20,683 nucleotides of DNA from Chloroflexota bacterium (GCA_003242205.1 QGUR01000039.1:1-20683); one strand, 5' to 3'. Shown: positions 6,874 to 15,078, counted from the first letter of the stretch. Translations and numbers: made by a program. Notes: generated by a model from the sequence alone, not told the origin.

Positions 6874-8196
6874 TCAGCCCAGCGCGACCGGCAAACGGGG
6901 CTGCTTTTCGGTCGGTCGCGCAGCGCCATCCCGATACTGATAAAGCAGAACGTAATCAGGATAATCTGAAGCCGGCGTCGGCTGCCATTCGCCGATGCTG
7001 AAAAGCTGCAACTGTCCCCGGATGCGCGCCAGACTGACGACAAACGGCAAACGCCGGTAGAGCGTGTGAACAGGCGCCTCGCCCGCGCCGGGGTTGGCCC
7101 GCCGCGCCAGCATACCGAGCGCGGCCTGCAACCGCTTTGCATCCGGCACGCCGCGAAAGCTCCAGAACAGGCGCGGGACGTGAGCATCCTCTTCCAGCAG
7201 CGGCGCGATAGCCTCGGCCTCCTCCGCGCGCACCTCGTCGACCAGCAGGCAATCAGCGTTCGCGTCGAGCGCCTGCCGCACGCAGTCCGCGAACGTCACT
7301 GCTGTCTCCCCGCTGCCCGGCCAACGCACGATAAAGCGCTGCGCCGAAACAGGCAGCCTCAGTTCACCGGCACGCTCGACGGTAGCGATGCGATCCGCTT
7401 CCGGCAACCGGGCGGCAAGCGCGTTCAAAAGCGTCGTCTTGCCCGTTTCCCCCTCCCCGACGATGATGAACCCGTAGGGAGACGCGACCAGTGACGCCAG
7501 AAAATGCGCCGCATCGTCCGGCAACATGCCATTGTCAACCAGCGCGTTCAGGTCCGGCGGCTGGCGCGGATGCAGGCGGATATCGGCGCTCAGGACGAAG
7601 GTGGCCGGCGGGCCGATGACGGTGATGGCCAGCGGGCGACCATCGACAGTCAGGCCGGTTTCGACCGCAGGCTGGTCGTCATCGAGCCGCGCGCCCGCGT
7701 GATCCAGCAGGCGCGTGAGGATCTGGCGCAAATGGCGTTCGTCGTCAAAGACAGGCGTGAGCGTTTCTAACTCGCCGTGGCCGCGTCGCACGGCAATGCG
7801 CGTCGCGCCTTCCAGCGCAATGGTCATAATGCGCTCATCGACAATCAGCGCATCGAGCGGGCCGTAGCCAAACAGCCGGCTGTATACCTGCCGCATCAGC
7901 CCGGCGCGCTCATCATCGCCGAGCGCAATCGACTCGACGGCCAGCACGTAGTCCACGGTTTCGCGGAGCAGTTTCAAACGATCAGCGCGCGTCTTCGCTT
8001 CGCTCAGCGGTGGGCTGTTCGGGCTAAATTCTTCAAGAAACGCGGCTTCAATACGCTCGACCAGCGCGGCGCGAGAGTACTGGCGCGTACCAGAACGCGC
8101 GGGGATCAGTTCCGGCTCGCGCCCGCGGTCGGCGTCGGGTCGAGGACGCCACGCCCTCGGTTCGCGCTTACCGGCATTTCGTTTCGCTTCATCCAT
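6874..8196 (-). CDS. Orphan, degenerate CpaF/VirB11-like secretion ATPase
   Basis: 440-residue P-loop ATPase resembling CpaF/TadA of the type II/IV secretion ATPase family. After a charged, poorly conserved N-terminus (about 1-60), YSRLFGYGPLDALIVDE (105-121) matches the CpaF N-terminal domain. Walker A is GEGETGKT (247-254), and a Walker B-like CLLVDEVR lies at 316-323. Several family hallmarks are altered: the Asp box is VERAGEL instead of IEDxAEL, and GEVRG reads DEVRA. The His box, normally a TxHAN-like motif, is replaced near residue 344 by LFWSFRG. No pilin, TadB/C or secretin genes are nearby. It lies eight bases downstream of pncB on the same strand, so the two are probably co-transcribed; no Shine-Dalgarno is obvious. 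ATP binding is likely, but a motor role in secretion is doubtful. Confidence 0.8.
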   Translation of the reverse strand: MDEAKRNAGKREPRAWRPRPDADRGREPELIPARSGTRQYSRAALVERIEAAFLEEFSPNSPPLSEAKTRADRLKLLRETVDYVLAVESIALGDDERAGLMRQVYSRLFGYGPLDALIVDERIMTIALEGATRIAVRRGHGELETLTPVFDDERHLRQILTRLLDHAGARLDDDQPAVETGLTVDGRPLAITVIGPPATFVLSADIRLHPRQPPDLNALVDNGMLPDDAAHFLASLVASPYGFIIVGEGETGKTTLLNALAARLPEADRIATVERAGELRLPVSAQRFIVRWPGSGETAVTFADCVRQALDANADCLLVDEVRAEEAEAIAPLLEEDAHVPRLFWSFRGVPDAKRLQAALGMLARRANPGAGEAPVHTLYRRLPFVVSLARIRGQLQLFSIGEWQPTPASDYPDYVLLYQYRDGAARPTEKQPRLPVALG

Positions 8197-8204
8197 GACA
8201 TTCG

Positions 8205-9545
8205 CTACAAGCTACTGAGATCGACGGGGCGCAGGTCGGGATTATCACAGGCGCGGCGGCCAACCTTGGCCATATCGACCCACTGCCCTGCGATCCGCAC
8301 GCGCACTACGTCCATTGTAAAGTCGGTATTGGTCTCCGAATCGTTACGAAGGAAGGTCGAGCCAACGCCATAAGCATCGACCGGAGCACCCTCACGCTCG
8401 AAATGCTCGATCCGGTCGCGGTTGAAACCGCCCGAAACCACGATCCGCGTGTTACGGCAATAAGCGCGCGCCAGTTCGGTTTCGTCCTCGCGCAGATCCC
8501 AGCTCTGCCAGGCGTTGTCGAGCGCGGCGCGCACATGGCGAACAAGCGCCGGGGTGACGCCTTTCCCGGCCCCCGGCCCAAGCCCGGCGTCGCTCAGGTC
8601 GCCAGACGTGTCGATCCGCACGCCATCCAGCGTCCAGCGGCGCTGCCCCTCAATATCGCCGTCCCGCCATGCTTGCAGATACAGTGGCCAGAAGGCGTTG
8701 AGCGTTGCGACGGCATCCCGCGCTGAGTCGTTGTTAAAATCCACCAGAGCGATACGCAACACGTCCAGCGGCAGGAACCGCGCGAACGCCAGTGTCGCCT
8801 CGGCGGTATCCCCCAGAAAGACGGCGATCAGCGAGTGGGGGATCGTTCCGGTGCCAAGCCCGCCCCACAAAAGCCCTTGCGCGTTGGTGCTGACGATGGG
8901 GGCCACCCGCTTGCCGCTCTCATGGTTGTAACGCTGCACGCCCAACCAGTAGGCATAGCCATCATAAGCCTGCGTTTCCGCCAGATCGAAGCGCGCAGGG
9001 AAATACAATACCGATTTACCGTTGGCGGCCTTCATCACTTCATAGACGTTGGTCGCGATGCGGCTGAGGCGCGACAACACGCCCAAAATCGGCGTTTCCA
9101 GCAGTGCAAAGTCGCGGTAGCGCCCGCGAATCTTCAGCACGGGGCGCACGTCTTCCGCATTGCCGCCATACGGAGCCAGCTCGCCATCTTCAACCGCCTC
9201 GACATCGAGATGCTGCCACGTTTCGACGAAGCGGTCATTTTCCCAGTAGCCGGTACAGTGCCGCAGCAGACACAACGCGATATCGACGCCGCCAACCAGA
9301 GCGTACGGTTCGCGCCGCGGGAAAATCTGCGCTTCGACATACATCTCGGAGATGTCAATCGGCCCGGCGTCGTCCGGCAGGGGCCGCGAGCTTTTACCCG
9401 CAAAGGTGTAGCCAGAGGCCGCAGCCTCTGCCAGCAAGTGAACGATGTTCTCAAAATAGCGATCGCTGTAAATCCCGCGCCGTATGCCTTCGATATCCAG
9501 ACGCAGGGCATTGTTGGTCAGCCGCGTTTGATTGAAGAGTGCCAA
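8205..9545 (-). CDS. pncB: Nicotinate phosphoribosyltransferase
   Basis: 446-residue enzyme of NAD salvage that joins nicotinate and PRPP, with ATP, to give nicotinate mononucleotide. Recognisable elements: GIYSDRYF (24-31), a quinolinate/nicotinate PRTase N-terminal motif; LLETPILG (148-155); GTGTIPHSL (231-239), whose His237 fits the phosphorylated catalytic His position; VDFNNDS; RIDTSGDL (310-317); VSGGFN; and VDAYGVGS (389-396), the phosphate-binding loop. The IPHS form resembles archaeal-type enzymes more than E. coli PncB. The start codon is TTG, justified by a strong GGAGG five bases upstream. It is the first gene of a minus-strand unit with the CpaF-like ATPase. The nicotinamidase-like gene about 2 kb away could supply its substrate. 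Confidence 0.93.
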   Translation of the reverse strand: MALFNQTRLTNNALRLDIEGIRRGIYSDRYFENIVHLLAEAAASGYTFAGKSSRPLPDDAGPIDISEMYVEAQIFPRREPYALVGGVDIALCLLRHCTGYWENDRFVETWQHLDVEAVEDGELAPYGGNAEDVRPVLKIRGRYRDFALLETPILGVLSRLSRIATNVYEVMKAANGKSVLYFPARFDLAETQAYDGYAYWLGVQRYNHESGKRVAPIVSTNAQGLLWGGLGTGTIPHSLIAVFLGDTAEATLAFARFLPLDVLRIALVDFNNDSARDAVATLNAFWPLYLQAWRDGDIEGQRRWTLDGVRIDTSGDLSDAGLGPGAGKGVTPALVRHVRAALDNAWQSWDLREDETELARAYCRNTRIVVSGGFNRDRIEHFEREGAPVDAYGVGSTFLRNDSETNTDFTMDVVRVRIAGQWVDMAKVGRRACDNPDLRPVDLSSL

Positions 9546-9555
9546 ATTGTCCTCC
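9543..9555 (-). promoter_or_regulatory. Ribosome binding site fixing a TTG start for pncB
   Basis: On the minus strand GGAGG (9551-9555) is followed by ACAAT and then TTG (9543-9545). No ATG is available nearby in this frame, and the protein begins in line with the family, so the TTG start is well supported. Confidence 0.75.
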
Positions 9556-9607
9556 GATGCGGGCGTTACGAACAGAATAACCCGAATGTCCTATAGATGA
9601 TCGATGT

Positions 9608-9617
9608 GAACATGTCC
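9608..9617. promoter_or_regulatory. Possible operator/promoter region of pncB
   Basis: GAACATGTCC is a near-perfect inverted repeat (ACATGT core) about 65 bases upstream of the pncB start. On the minus strand TTGGAC overlaps this repeat and TATAGG lies 18 bases further on, which could be a weak promoter. An NrtR operator is conceivable, but I see no matching copy ahead of the nicotinamidase-like or nrtR genes. Confidence 0.2.
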
Positions 9618-9761
9618 AAATTTATAACGCCGCAGTGGGTACGCGCGCAACGAGACAGGGGAGGCTCCTCATAACCGTCGATCATCCAACGACGCGCCGC
9701 GAAACGTTCCCAATACCGGCCCGCTACGCCAAATCAGCGCTACAGCCACAGGTCCGGGCTG

Positions 9762-9770
9762 TGGTATACT
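9762..9770 (+). promoter_or_regulatory. Extended -10 promoter of the PfkB kinase gene
   Basis: TGGTATACT has the TGn extension plus a TATACT hexamer (five of six consensus bases). It lies 47 bases before the ATG at 9818, and no good -35 hexamer is present. The same ten bases (TGGTATACTG) recur ahead of the glycosyltransferase gene at 18917. Confidence 0.6.
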
Positions 9771-9817
9771 GCCGCGCGTTATAGGGCAGGCACGCCGCCA
9801 AATATCAGGAAATCGTG

Positions 9818-10804
9818 ATGAACGTTATACTGACGGGCTCCATCGCCTACGACTATCTGATGCGTTTCCCCGGCCGATTCAGCGAGCATCTGCTGGGCGA
9901 TCAGTTGCATCAGGTCAGCCTGAGTTTTCTTGTCGAAGACATGACCAAGCACTGGGGCGGCGTTGCAGCCAACATCGCCTACACGATGGCTTTGCTTGGC
10001 ATGCGCCCTCGCCTGATGGGCACGGTTGGCCGGGATTTCGGCGATTACCGCGCCTGGCTGGAAAGCGTGGGGGTCGACACCAGCACCGTCAGGCAAATCG
10101 ACGACGTCTTTACCGCATCCTTTTTCGCCAATACCGACCTCGATAACAACCAGATTGCCTCGTTTTACAGCGGCGCGATGGCCTACGCGCGCGATTACCG
10201 GCTGAAAGACGCGCTGGACACCGATCCCGATCTGGTCATTATTTCGCCCAACGACCCTCAGGCTATGCTCAATCTGGCTGCCGAATGCCGCGAGCGCGGG
10301 TTGAAGTTCATCTATGATCCTTCCCAGCAAGTGCCGCGCCTGAACGGTGACGAGCTGTTGCAGTCGATGGAAGGCGCTTATGCGATGATCGTCAACGGTT
10401 ATGAAGCGGAGATCATCAGCAAGAAAACCGGGAAATCCATCGACGCGCTGTGCGACGAACTGGAAATCCTCGTGATCACCCACGGCGGCAAAGGCTCGAC
10501 CATCTACCATCAGGGCGAGCAAATCTCCATACCCGTGTTTCCGCCCAAGGAAATCAAAGACCCAACCGGCGGTGGCGACGCCTATCGCGCCGGGCTGATT
10601 CGCGGTATAGCGGCCGGCTGGCCGCTGAAGCTGGCCGGGCAGTGTGGCGCGCTGTGCGCTACCTACGCGTTGGAACACGTCGGCACGCAGAACCACCGCT
10701 TTACCATCGAGGAATTTGTGGCCCGCTTCCGCACGCAGTTCGATGACGAAGGGCTGTTATCCAGCCTTCTGGAAATGGATAGCGTCACGACGGCGCAGCG
10801 GTAA
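9818..10804 (+). CDS. PfkB-family sugar/nucleoside kinase, probably adenosine kinase
   Basis: 328-residue ribokinase-fold kinase. The N-terminal substrate-binding part is MNVILTGSIAYDYL with GGVAANIAYTMALLG (about 48-62). The C-terminal signature DPTGGGDAYRAGLIRG holds the anion hole and the catalytic Asp (GGGD, about residue 254 from this start). Next to the S-adenosylhomocysteine hydrolase gene, adenosine is the most sensible substrate: phosphorylating it to AMP would pull the reversible hydrolase reaction forward. That is inference from context; ribose or other sugars cannot be excluded from sequence. A GTG at 9815 is in frame, but ATG 9818 has AGGA seven bases upstream and is preferred. 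An extended -10 promoter lies at 9762-9770. The hydrolase gene follows after 124 bases with its own promoter. Confidence 0.88.
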   Translation: MNVILTGSIAYDYLMRFPGRFSEHLLGDQLHQVSLSFLVEDMTKHWGGVAANIAYTMALLGMRPRLMGTVGRDFGDYRAWLESVGVDTSTVRQIDDVFTASFFANTDLDNNQIASFYSGAMAYARDYRLKDALDTDPDLVIISPNDPQAMLNLAAECRERGLKFIYDPSQQVPRLNGDELLQSMEGAYAMIVNGYEAEIISKKTGKSIDALCDELEILVITHGGKGSTIYHQGEQISIPVFPPKEIKDPTGGGDAYRAGLIRGIAAGWPLKLAGQCGALCATYALEHVGTQNHRFTIEEFVARFRTQFDDEGLLSSLLEMDSVTTAQR

Positions 10805-10848
10805 GCCGCTTTCCCCGGCTATCGAGATTACAGGGTTCATATACACAT

Positions 10849-10880
10849 TTGACGACATTCGGTGCGTCGTGTGCTAGAAT
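10849..10880 (+). promoter_or_regulatory. Promoter of the S-adenosylhomocysteine hydrolase gene
   Basis: TTGACG (10849-10854) is a strong -35 match, and TGCTAGAAT (10872-10880) is an extended -10 with TAGAAT. The 20-base spacer is longer than ideal, but the TGn extension may compensate. An inverted repeat ACGAC-N9-GTCGT (10852-10870) sits mostly in the spacer and could be an operator. The leader of about 40 bases is too short for a riboswitch. Confidence 0.55.
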
Positions 10881-10928
10881 CCGCGCGTTTTGTGGAAGCC
10901 TTCACCATAATCCAACTCAGGAGACCTG

Positions 10929-12191
10929 ATGACCGTTGAACACGATGTAAAGAATCTTGATTTAGCGCCGGGTGGCCGGTATCGCATTGAGTGGGCCGAG
11001 CAGGAAATGCCGGTCCTGCGCGCCATCCGCGAGCGCTTTGAACGCGAAAAACCACTGAAGGGCATACGCGTTTCCGCCTGTCTGCACGTCACAACCGAAA
11101 CCGCCAATCTGATGCACACCCTGCAGGCGGGCGGGGCCGGAGTCGGGGCTTCGGGGTCCAACCCCTGGTTCGCCCGGGACGACGTCGCAGAGGGGCGGGT
11201 TTCGCCATACAAAAAACCGCTCTAGCCCACAAAGGGAGAAGACACCGAAACCTACTACGACCACATTCGCGCCGCGCTCGACCACCAGCCGCATATCACG
11301 ATGGACGATGGCGCGGATCTGGTGAGCACCATTCACGGCCAGCGCACGGAACTGCTGGACAACATCGTTGGCGGCACCGAGGAAACAACAACCGGCGTCA
11401 TTCGCCTGCGCGCGATGGCCCGAGACGGAGCGCTGAAATTCCCCGTCATCGCCGTCAACGACAGCGACACCAAGCACCTGTTTGACAACCGCTATGGCAC
11501 GGGCCAGAGCACGCTCGATGGCATCATCCGCGCGACCAATATCCTGCTGGCGGGCCGCACGGTCGTGGTCGCCGGTTATGGCTGGTGTGGCCGCGGCGTC
11601 GCCAGCCGGGCACAGGGCATGGGCGCGAACGTCATCGTCACCGAAGTCAACCCGCTGCGCGCGCTGGAAGCCGTCATGGATGGCTACCGCGTCATGCCGA
11701 TGGAAGAAGCCGCATCGATCGGCGACATCTTCATCACCGTAACCGGCGACAAGCATGTCATCGACGAGCACCATTTTGTCCGGATGAAGCACGGCGCGAT
11801 TGTCGCCAATTCCGGCCACTTCAACGTCGAGATCAACATCCCGGCGCTGAAGAAGCTGTCTAGCCAGGAACCGCGCCTCGTCCGCCCGTTCGTCGAGGAA
11901 TATGTTGTCAACGGTCGCTCGATCTACCTGCTTGGCGATGGCCGGCTCATCAATCTGGCCGCGGCGGAAGGCCATCCGGCGAGCGTGATGGACATGAGCT
12001 TTGCCAACCAGGCGCTGGCTGCCGAATTTATGATCCGCAACGGCGCTTCGCTTGAGCCACAGGTTCACAGGATCCCGGTCGAACTCGACCATGAAATCGC
12101 GCGCCTGAAGCTACAGGCGATGGGCGTTCGCATTGACGTACTGACGCCTGAACAGCAGCACTATCTGAGCCAGTGGGAAGAGGGAACCTGA
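10929..12191 (+). CDS. ahcY: S-adenosylhomocysteine hydrolase, reading frame broken by an in-frame TAG
   Basis: Cytoplasmic NAD-dependent enzyme that splits S-adenosylhomocysteine into adenosine and homocysteine. It is 420 codons long, the short (archaeal/Thermotoga-like) type. A TAG at 11223-11225 divides it, but both halves are in the same frame and the spacing matches an intact protein. Before the stop: YRIEWAEQEMPVLR and ACLHVTTETANL. After it: GEDTETYY, DDGADLVSTIHG, the catalytic-region GGTEETTTGV, KFPVIAVNDSDTKHLFDNRYGTGQS, the NAD loop GYGWCGRG, GDKHVI, NSGHFNVEI and AAAEGHPASVMDMSFANQA. The ATG at 10929 has AGGAGA four bases upstream. Around the stop, SNPWFARDDVAEGRV stands where relatives have SNPLSTQDDVAAALV, so local sequence error is likely. 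A second start (GTG or ATG downstream of the stop) would lack the substrate domain. The family is certain; whether the gene is intact is not. Confidence 0.9.
11127..11235 (+). other. Anomalous coding patch with premature TAG
   Basis: Within the hydrolase gene these roughly 36 codons agree poorly with the family although the codon count is unchanged; sequence on both sides fits very well. The first half is enriched in G (GGG codons), the second in A and C (AAAAAA, CCC). The TAG falls where a Phe (VFAI motif) is normally found. This looks like unreliable consensus rather than evolved divergence; see findings. Confidence 0.6.
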
Positions 12192-12237
12192 TCCGTAGGA
12201 GCTACTCTACACATTTTTCTTCAAAGGAGTTGCGGTT

Positions 12238-15006
12238 ATGAAAACCACGGCTAGCCGGTTGATACTCGTCGGATCAACTCTGTTGCTGGCGACACTCGTC
12301 GCCCTGACCGTCTTTGCTCAGGCCGACGGTCAAGGGCTGGTGCGCTTTGTCCACGTCATTGCGGGCGCGGACGCGATTGACGTCTACACAGACGGCCAGC
12401 TCACCATTGACAATCTGGAACCGGGCGGCGTATCCGGCTTCATCGCCATGCAGCCGGGCGCGCACACCGTGACCGTCACCGAGGCCGACAGCACCACCGT
12501 GCTCTGGGAACAGACGATCAACCCCGCAGCCAATACCGCCCAGACACTGGTCGCGGCGACAAGTGAGCCGCTCGAATTTCAGGTGTTTCAGGACGACCTG
12601 GCGCCGCTTCGGCCGGGCTCCACTCGTTTCACGGCCATCCATGCGCTTCCCGACGGCCCGGTGGTTGATGTCATCCTCTCGGATGGGCGTCCGGTTGTCT
12701 CCGGCCTGAACTACGGCCAGATTTACGGAACGCTCGACATTCCGGCCATGAGCTATGAACTGGCCGTCGTGCCATCGGGCGAAGGTCTCGACAGCGCGAT
12801 TGTCGCTGCCACGCCTTATGGCCTTCACGCAGGTATCTCGCACATTCTGCTCATTCACGGCTCTGCCGATGCCCCGCAGGCGACGCTGCTGAACGCGCCC
12901 ACACAGGCTCAGGATGGCGCCGGTTTTGTACGTGTCATTCATGCCATTCCCGGCGGCGACCCGGTTGACGTGGCGCTCGATGGAACGGGATTTGCATCCG
13001 GCGTCGCTTTTGGCGGGGAGGTCGCGCCTTTCGCGGCTGTAGCCTCCGGAGACCATACCGTATCTGTCCGTGTGGCGGGTTCTGACACGGAACTGGTCAC
13101 CGGCGACGTCACGGTTGGCGCAGGCGAATACGTCACGATTGCAGTTGCCCCGGCAGGTGGCGCTCCGGTGCTTCACACCTTCACGTCCGACCTCAGCGGT
13201 ATCGCCGCCGATCATGCGCTTGTCAATGTGATCAACCTGCTCACCGGCGATGCGACAGCCAGCGTGACGCTGGACGATGGCGCCGAGGTTGCCAGCGGCG
13301 TCGCCGCGGGTGCGAGCAGCACGGGCGCGATTTCGCCCGTCGCAAGCGGCGCGACCGTCTCCATCGTCGCAGGCGAGGAAACCACCGAAATCGCAGCGCC
13401 GCTCGACGCTTTCTACGGCGGTGTGCTGTATGAGATCGTCATTACCGAAGGCGAAAGTGGGCCGGAAGTCTTCGTCGCCAAACCGGCCAGTATCGCTCAG
13501 GGCGTCGCCAGCGCGCCCGGTAACGAAATGCTCGCCGACGCGGTTTCTGAAACCAGCGAGATCGTTGCCGACGCCGACATCCCCGTCGCCGAGGAATCCG
13601 AAGTTGTGCTGACGGAGCCTGCGGTCGCACCGACCGAACCCGCGCCCGCACCGTCCTCTACGGAAGAGCCGCTGCCGACAGCTCGCGTCCTGCTCGATCC
13701 GGGCGCGAACCTGCAACTCCGCCAGTATCCGAGCAGCCAGGCGTTCTCGCTCGGCCTTGCCCCGGCAGGCGCAGTTCTCACCGTTCATGGCCGTCAGGGG
13801 CCGGCGGAACTCTCGGTTTTCGAGACGCCTTCGCCGGAAGCGACGGAATGGGTTGATCCCGTGACGCTGCTCGGCGAACGTGAAGACCTGCCCCGACTGG
13901 AAACATGGCTCTACGTAACCTACAACACACCCGACGGCGGCCAGATTCAGGCATGGGTCAACTCGCACTATGTCTCGGTGCATCTACCCAATGGCGACAT
14001 CCTGCCGCTACGCAACCTGATCACCATCCCGTCGAACCGGCCCGGCGTCGCCCGTGATACTGCCATAACCGCTCCGCAGCCCACCCAGCCGACGATTTCG
14101 GCGATTGTCGGCGGGCTGGATGAAGGCGTAAACCTGCAAATCCGCCGGACGCCCGATATCGCCGGCGAGTCGCTGACGCTGGTTCCGAACGGCACGGAAC
14201 TGGAACTGATCGGTATGAACGAAGCGCGCTCATGGGCCTTTGTGCGCTTCATCGAAGCGGACGGCGGCACGGTGACGGGCTGGGTGAACGCCCTGTTCCT
14301 GGTGGACTATCTCTATCAGAACCGGGATATCACTTTTGCCCAGCTCGAAGAACGCGGCCTGATCGACACCATCGAGGAATCGCAGCGCGGGCGTGTAGCC
14401 GGCGAGGTCAGTGTGCCGCCGACGCCAACGCGCGATCCGCTGCGCAACACGTATGTGGGCACGGTTATGCTGGATCCGGGCGCGAACCTGCAACTGCGCC
14501 GCAACCCGAATATCAACGCCGAATCGCTGGGCCTGATCCCGGCAGGCGAGCAGGTGGAGGTCAGCGGGCGCACGGAAGCCGGCGACTGGCTGCAAGTGAC
14601 CTATGACGGCATTCAGGGCTGGTCGGCGGCCGCCTATCTGCGGCTGACGTTCAATGGTCGCCCGGCCAACGTGGCTGAATTGCCGGTTGTCGAGGCGGGC
14701 CAGACAACTCCACCTGCCGGTCCTGAAGGCACAGCCGAACCGGGCGCGCCGGTTGCGCCCGCCGGCCCCGATACGACCGCTGCGCCGTCGCAGGCGCTAC
14801 GCCCGGCCGAGATCGTGGTCGACGTGATCGCCATGACTGTCGAACCCGGCGGCGATGGCACGGGCATGCCGGTGCTGACACGCGGACACAGGGTCAACTT
14901 CGTCTTCACGAGCGACGACGGCCAGTTTAGCCTGATCGAGCTGGAAGACGGCACGGCAGGCTGGGTGCCATCCTACGCGGTGCTGGTCCACGAAACCGAT
15001 TCGTAA
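12238..15006 (+). CDS. Secreted multidomain protein: four DUF4397 repeats plus SH3b repeats
   Basis: 922-residue exported protein. Residues 1-29 are a signal peptide (Lys near the start, a long hydrophobic core, cleavage near VFAQA). Four DUF4397-like beta-sandwich repeats begin near residues 32, 127, 226 and 325, each opening with a VRFVHVIAG- or VRVIHAIPG-like strand and a short D-G turn. A Ser/Pro/Glu-rich linker (about 430-480) follows. Bacterial SH3 domains then start near 482, 624 and 738, each with an LDPGANLQLRR-like or EGVNLQIRRTP opening and a W-V/W-S strand. A divergent fourth SH3-like segment (856-922) ends GTAGWVPSYAVLV. SH3b domains often bind cell-wall material, so a surface or wall-linked role is plausible; no catalytic domain is seen. 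AAAGGAG lies eight bases before the ATG. A strong terminator follows at 15038. The function is unknown. Confidence 0.88.
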   Translation: MKTTASRLILVGSTLLLATLVALTVFAQADGQGLVRFVHVIAGADAIDVYTDGQLTIDNLEPGGVSGFIAMQPGAHTVTVTEADSTTVLWEQTINPAANTAQTLVAATSEPLEFQVFQDDLAPLRPGSTRFTAIHALPDGPVVDVILSDGRPVVSGLNYGQIYGTLDIPAMSYELAVVPSGEGLDSAIVAATPYGLHAGISHILLIHGSADAPQATLLNAPTQAQDGAGFVRVIHAIPGGDPVDVALDGTGFASGVAFGGEVAPFAAVASGDHTVSVRVAGSDTELVTGDVTVGAGEYVTIAVAPAGGAPVLHTFTSDLSGIAADHALVNVINLLTGDATASVTLDDGAEVASGVAAGASSTGAISPVASGATVSIVAGEETTEIAAPLDAFYGGVLYEIVITEGESGPEVFVAKPASIAQGVASAPGNEMLADAVSETSEIVADADIPVAEESEVVLTEPAVAPTEPAPAPSSTEEPLPTARVLLDPGANLQLRQYPSSQAFSLGLAPAGAVLTVHGRQGPAELSVFETPSPEATEWVDPVTLLGEREDLPRLETWLYVTYNTPDGGQIQAWVNSHYVSVHLPNGDILPLRNLITIPSNRPGVARDTAITAPQPTQPTISAIVGGLDEGVNLQIRRTPDIAGESLTLVPNGTELELIGMNEARSWAFVRFIEADGGTVTGWVNALFLVDYLYQNRDITFAQLEERGLIDTIEESQRGRVAGEVSVPPTPTRDPLRNTYVGTVMLDPGANLQLRRNPNINAESLGLIPAGEQVEVSGRTEAGDWLQVTYDGIQGWSAAAYLRLTFNGRPANVAELPVVEAGQTTPPAGPEGTAEPGAPVAPAGPDTTAAPSQALRPAEIVVDVIAMTVEPGGDGTGMPVLTRGHRVNFVFTSDDGQFSLIELEDGTAGWVPSYAVLVHETDS
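13696..13718 (+). repeat. 23-base direct repeat, copy 1 (SH3b domain 1)
   Basis: Encodes the DPGANLQL opening of the first SH3b repeat and is identical over 23 bases to 14473-14495. This suggests fairly recent duplication or gene conversion between the SH3b domains. Confidence 0.8.
14473..14495 (+). repeat. 23-base direct repeat, copy 2 (SH3b domain 3)
   Basis: Second identical copy of the 23 bases at 13696-13718. The intervening SH3b domain (from 14107) shares the protein pattern but not the DNA identity. Confidence 0.8.
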
Positions 15007-15037
15007 GCACCCCGCCCTCTTTCACGATGCTGAACGA

Positions 15038-15078
15038 AAGCCCTGGAAGCCGTATCCGGTTTCCGGGGCTTCTTGTTT
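15038..15078 (+). terminator. Strong intrinsic terminator after the DUF4397/SH3b gene
   Basis: A 15-base-pair stem (15038-15052 with 15057-15071, including two G-T wobbles) closes a four-base loop (TATC) and is followed by CTTGTTTG. It separates the surface-protein gene from the rmd-gmd-tatD unit. Confidence 0.85.

Noticed and set aside
6874..8196. A tad pilus or type IV secretion locus
   Set aside because: Only one ATPase-like gene is present, with altered motifs; no pilin, platform protein, secretin or prepilin peptidase is in the window.
10805..10928. S-adenosylhomocysteine riboswitch before the hydrolase gene
   Set aside because: With the promoter at 10849-10880 the leader is only about 40 bases, and I see no matching conserved core or pseudoknot.
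11223..11225. TAG as a recoded amber codon (pyrrolysine or readthrough)
   Set aside because: Residues on both sides are also wrong for the family, no recoding element or pyrrolysine gene is seen, and this enzyme family is not known to use it.
10962..12092. 376-residue open frame on the minus strand, opposite the hydrolase gene
   Set aside because: It mirrors the codon pattern of a well-identified plus-strand gene and has no family features.
12274..13983. 569-residue open frame on the minus strand, opposite the DUF4397/SH3b gene
   Set aside because: The plus-strand gene has clear domains, a signal peptide and a ribosome site. The reverse frame is Arg/Gly/Asp-rich with no recognisable motif, typical of antisense frames in GC-rich genes.
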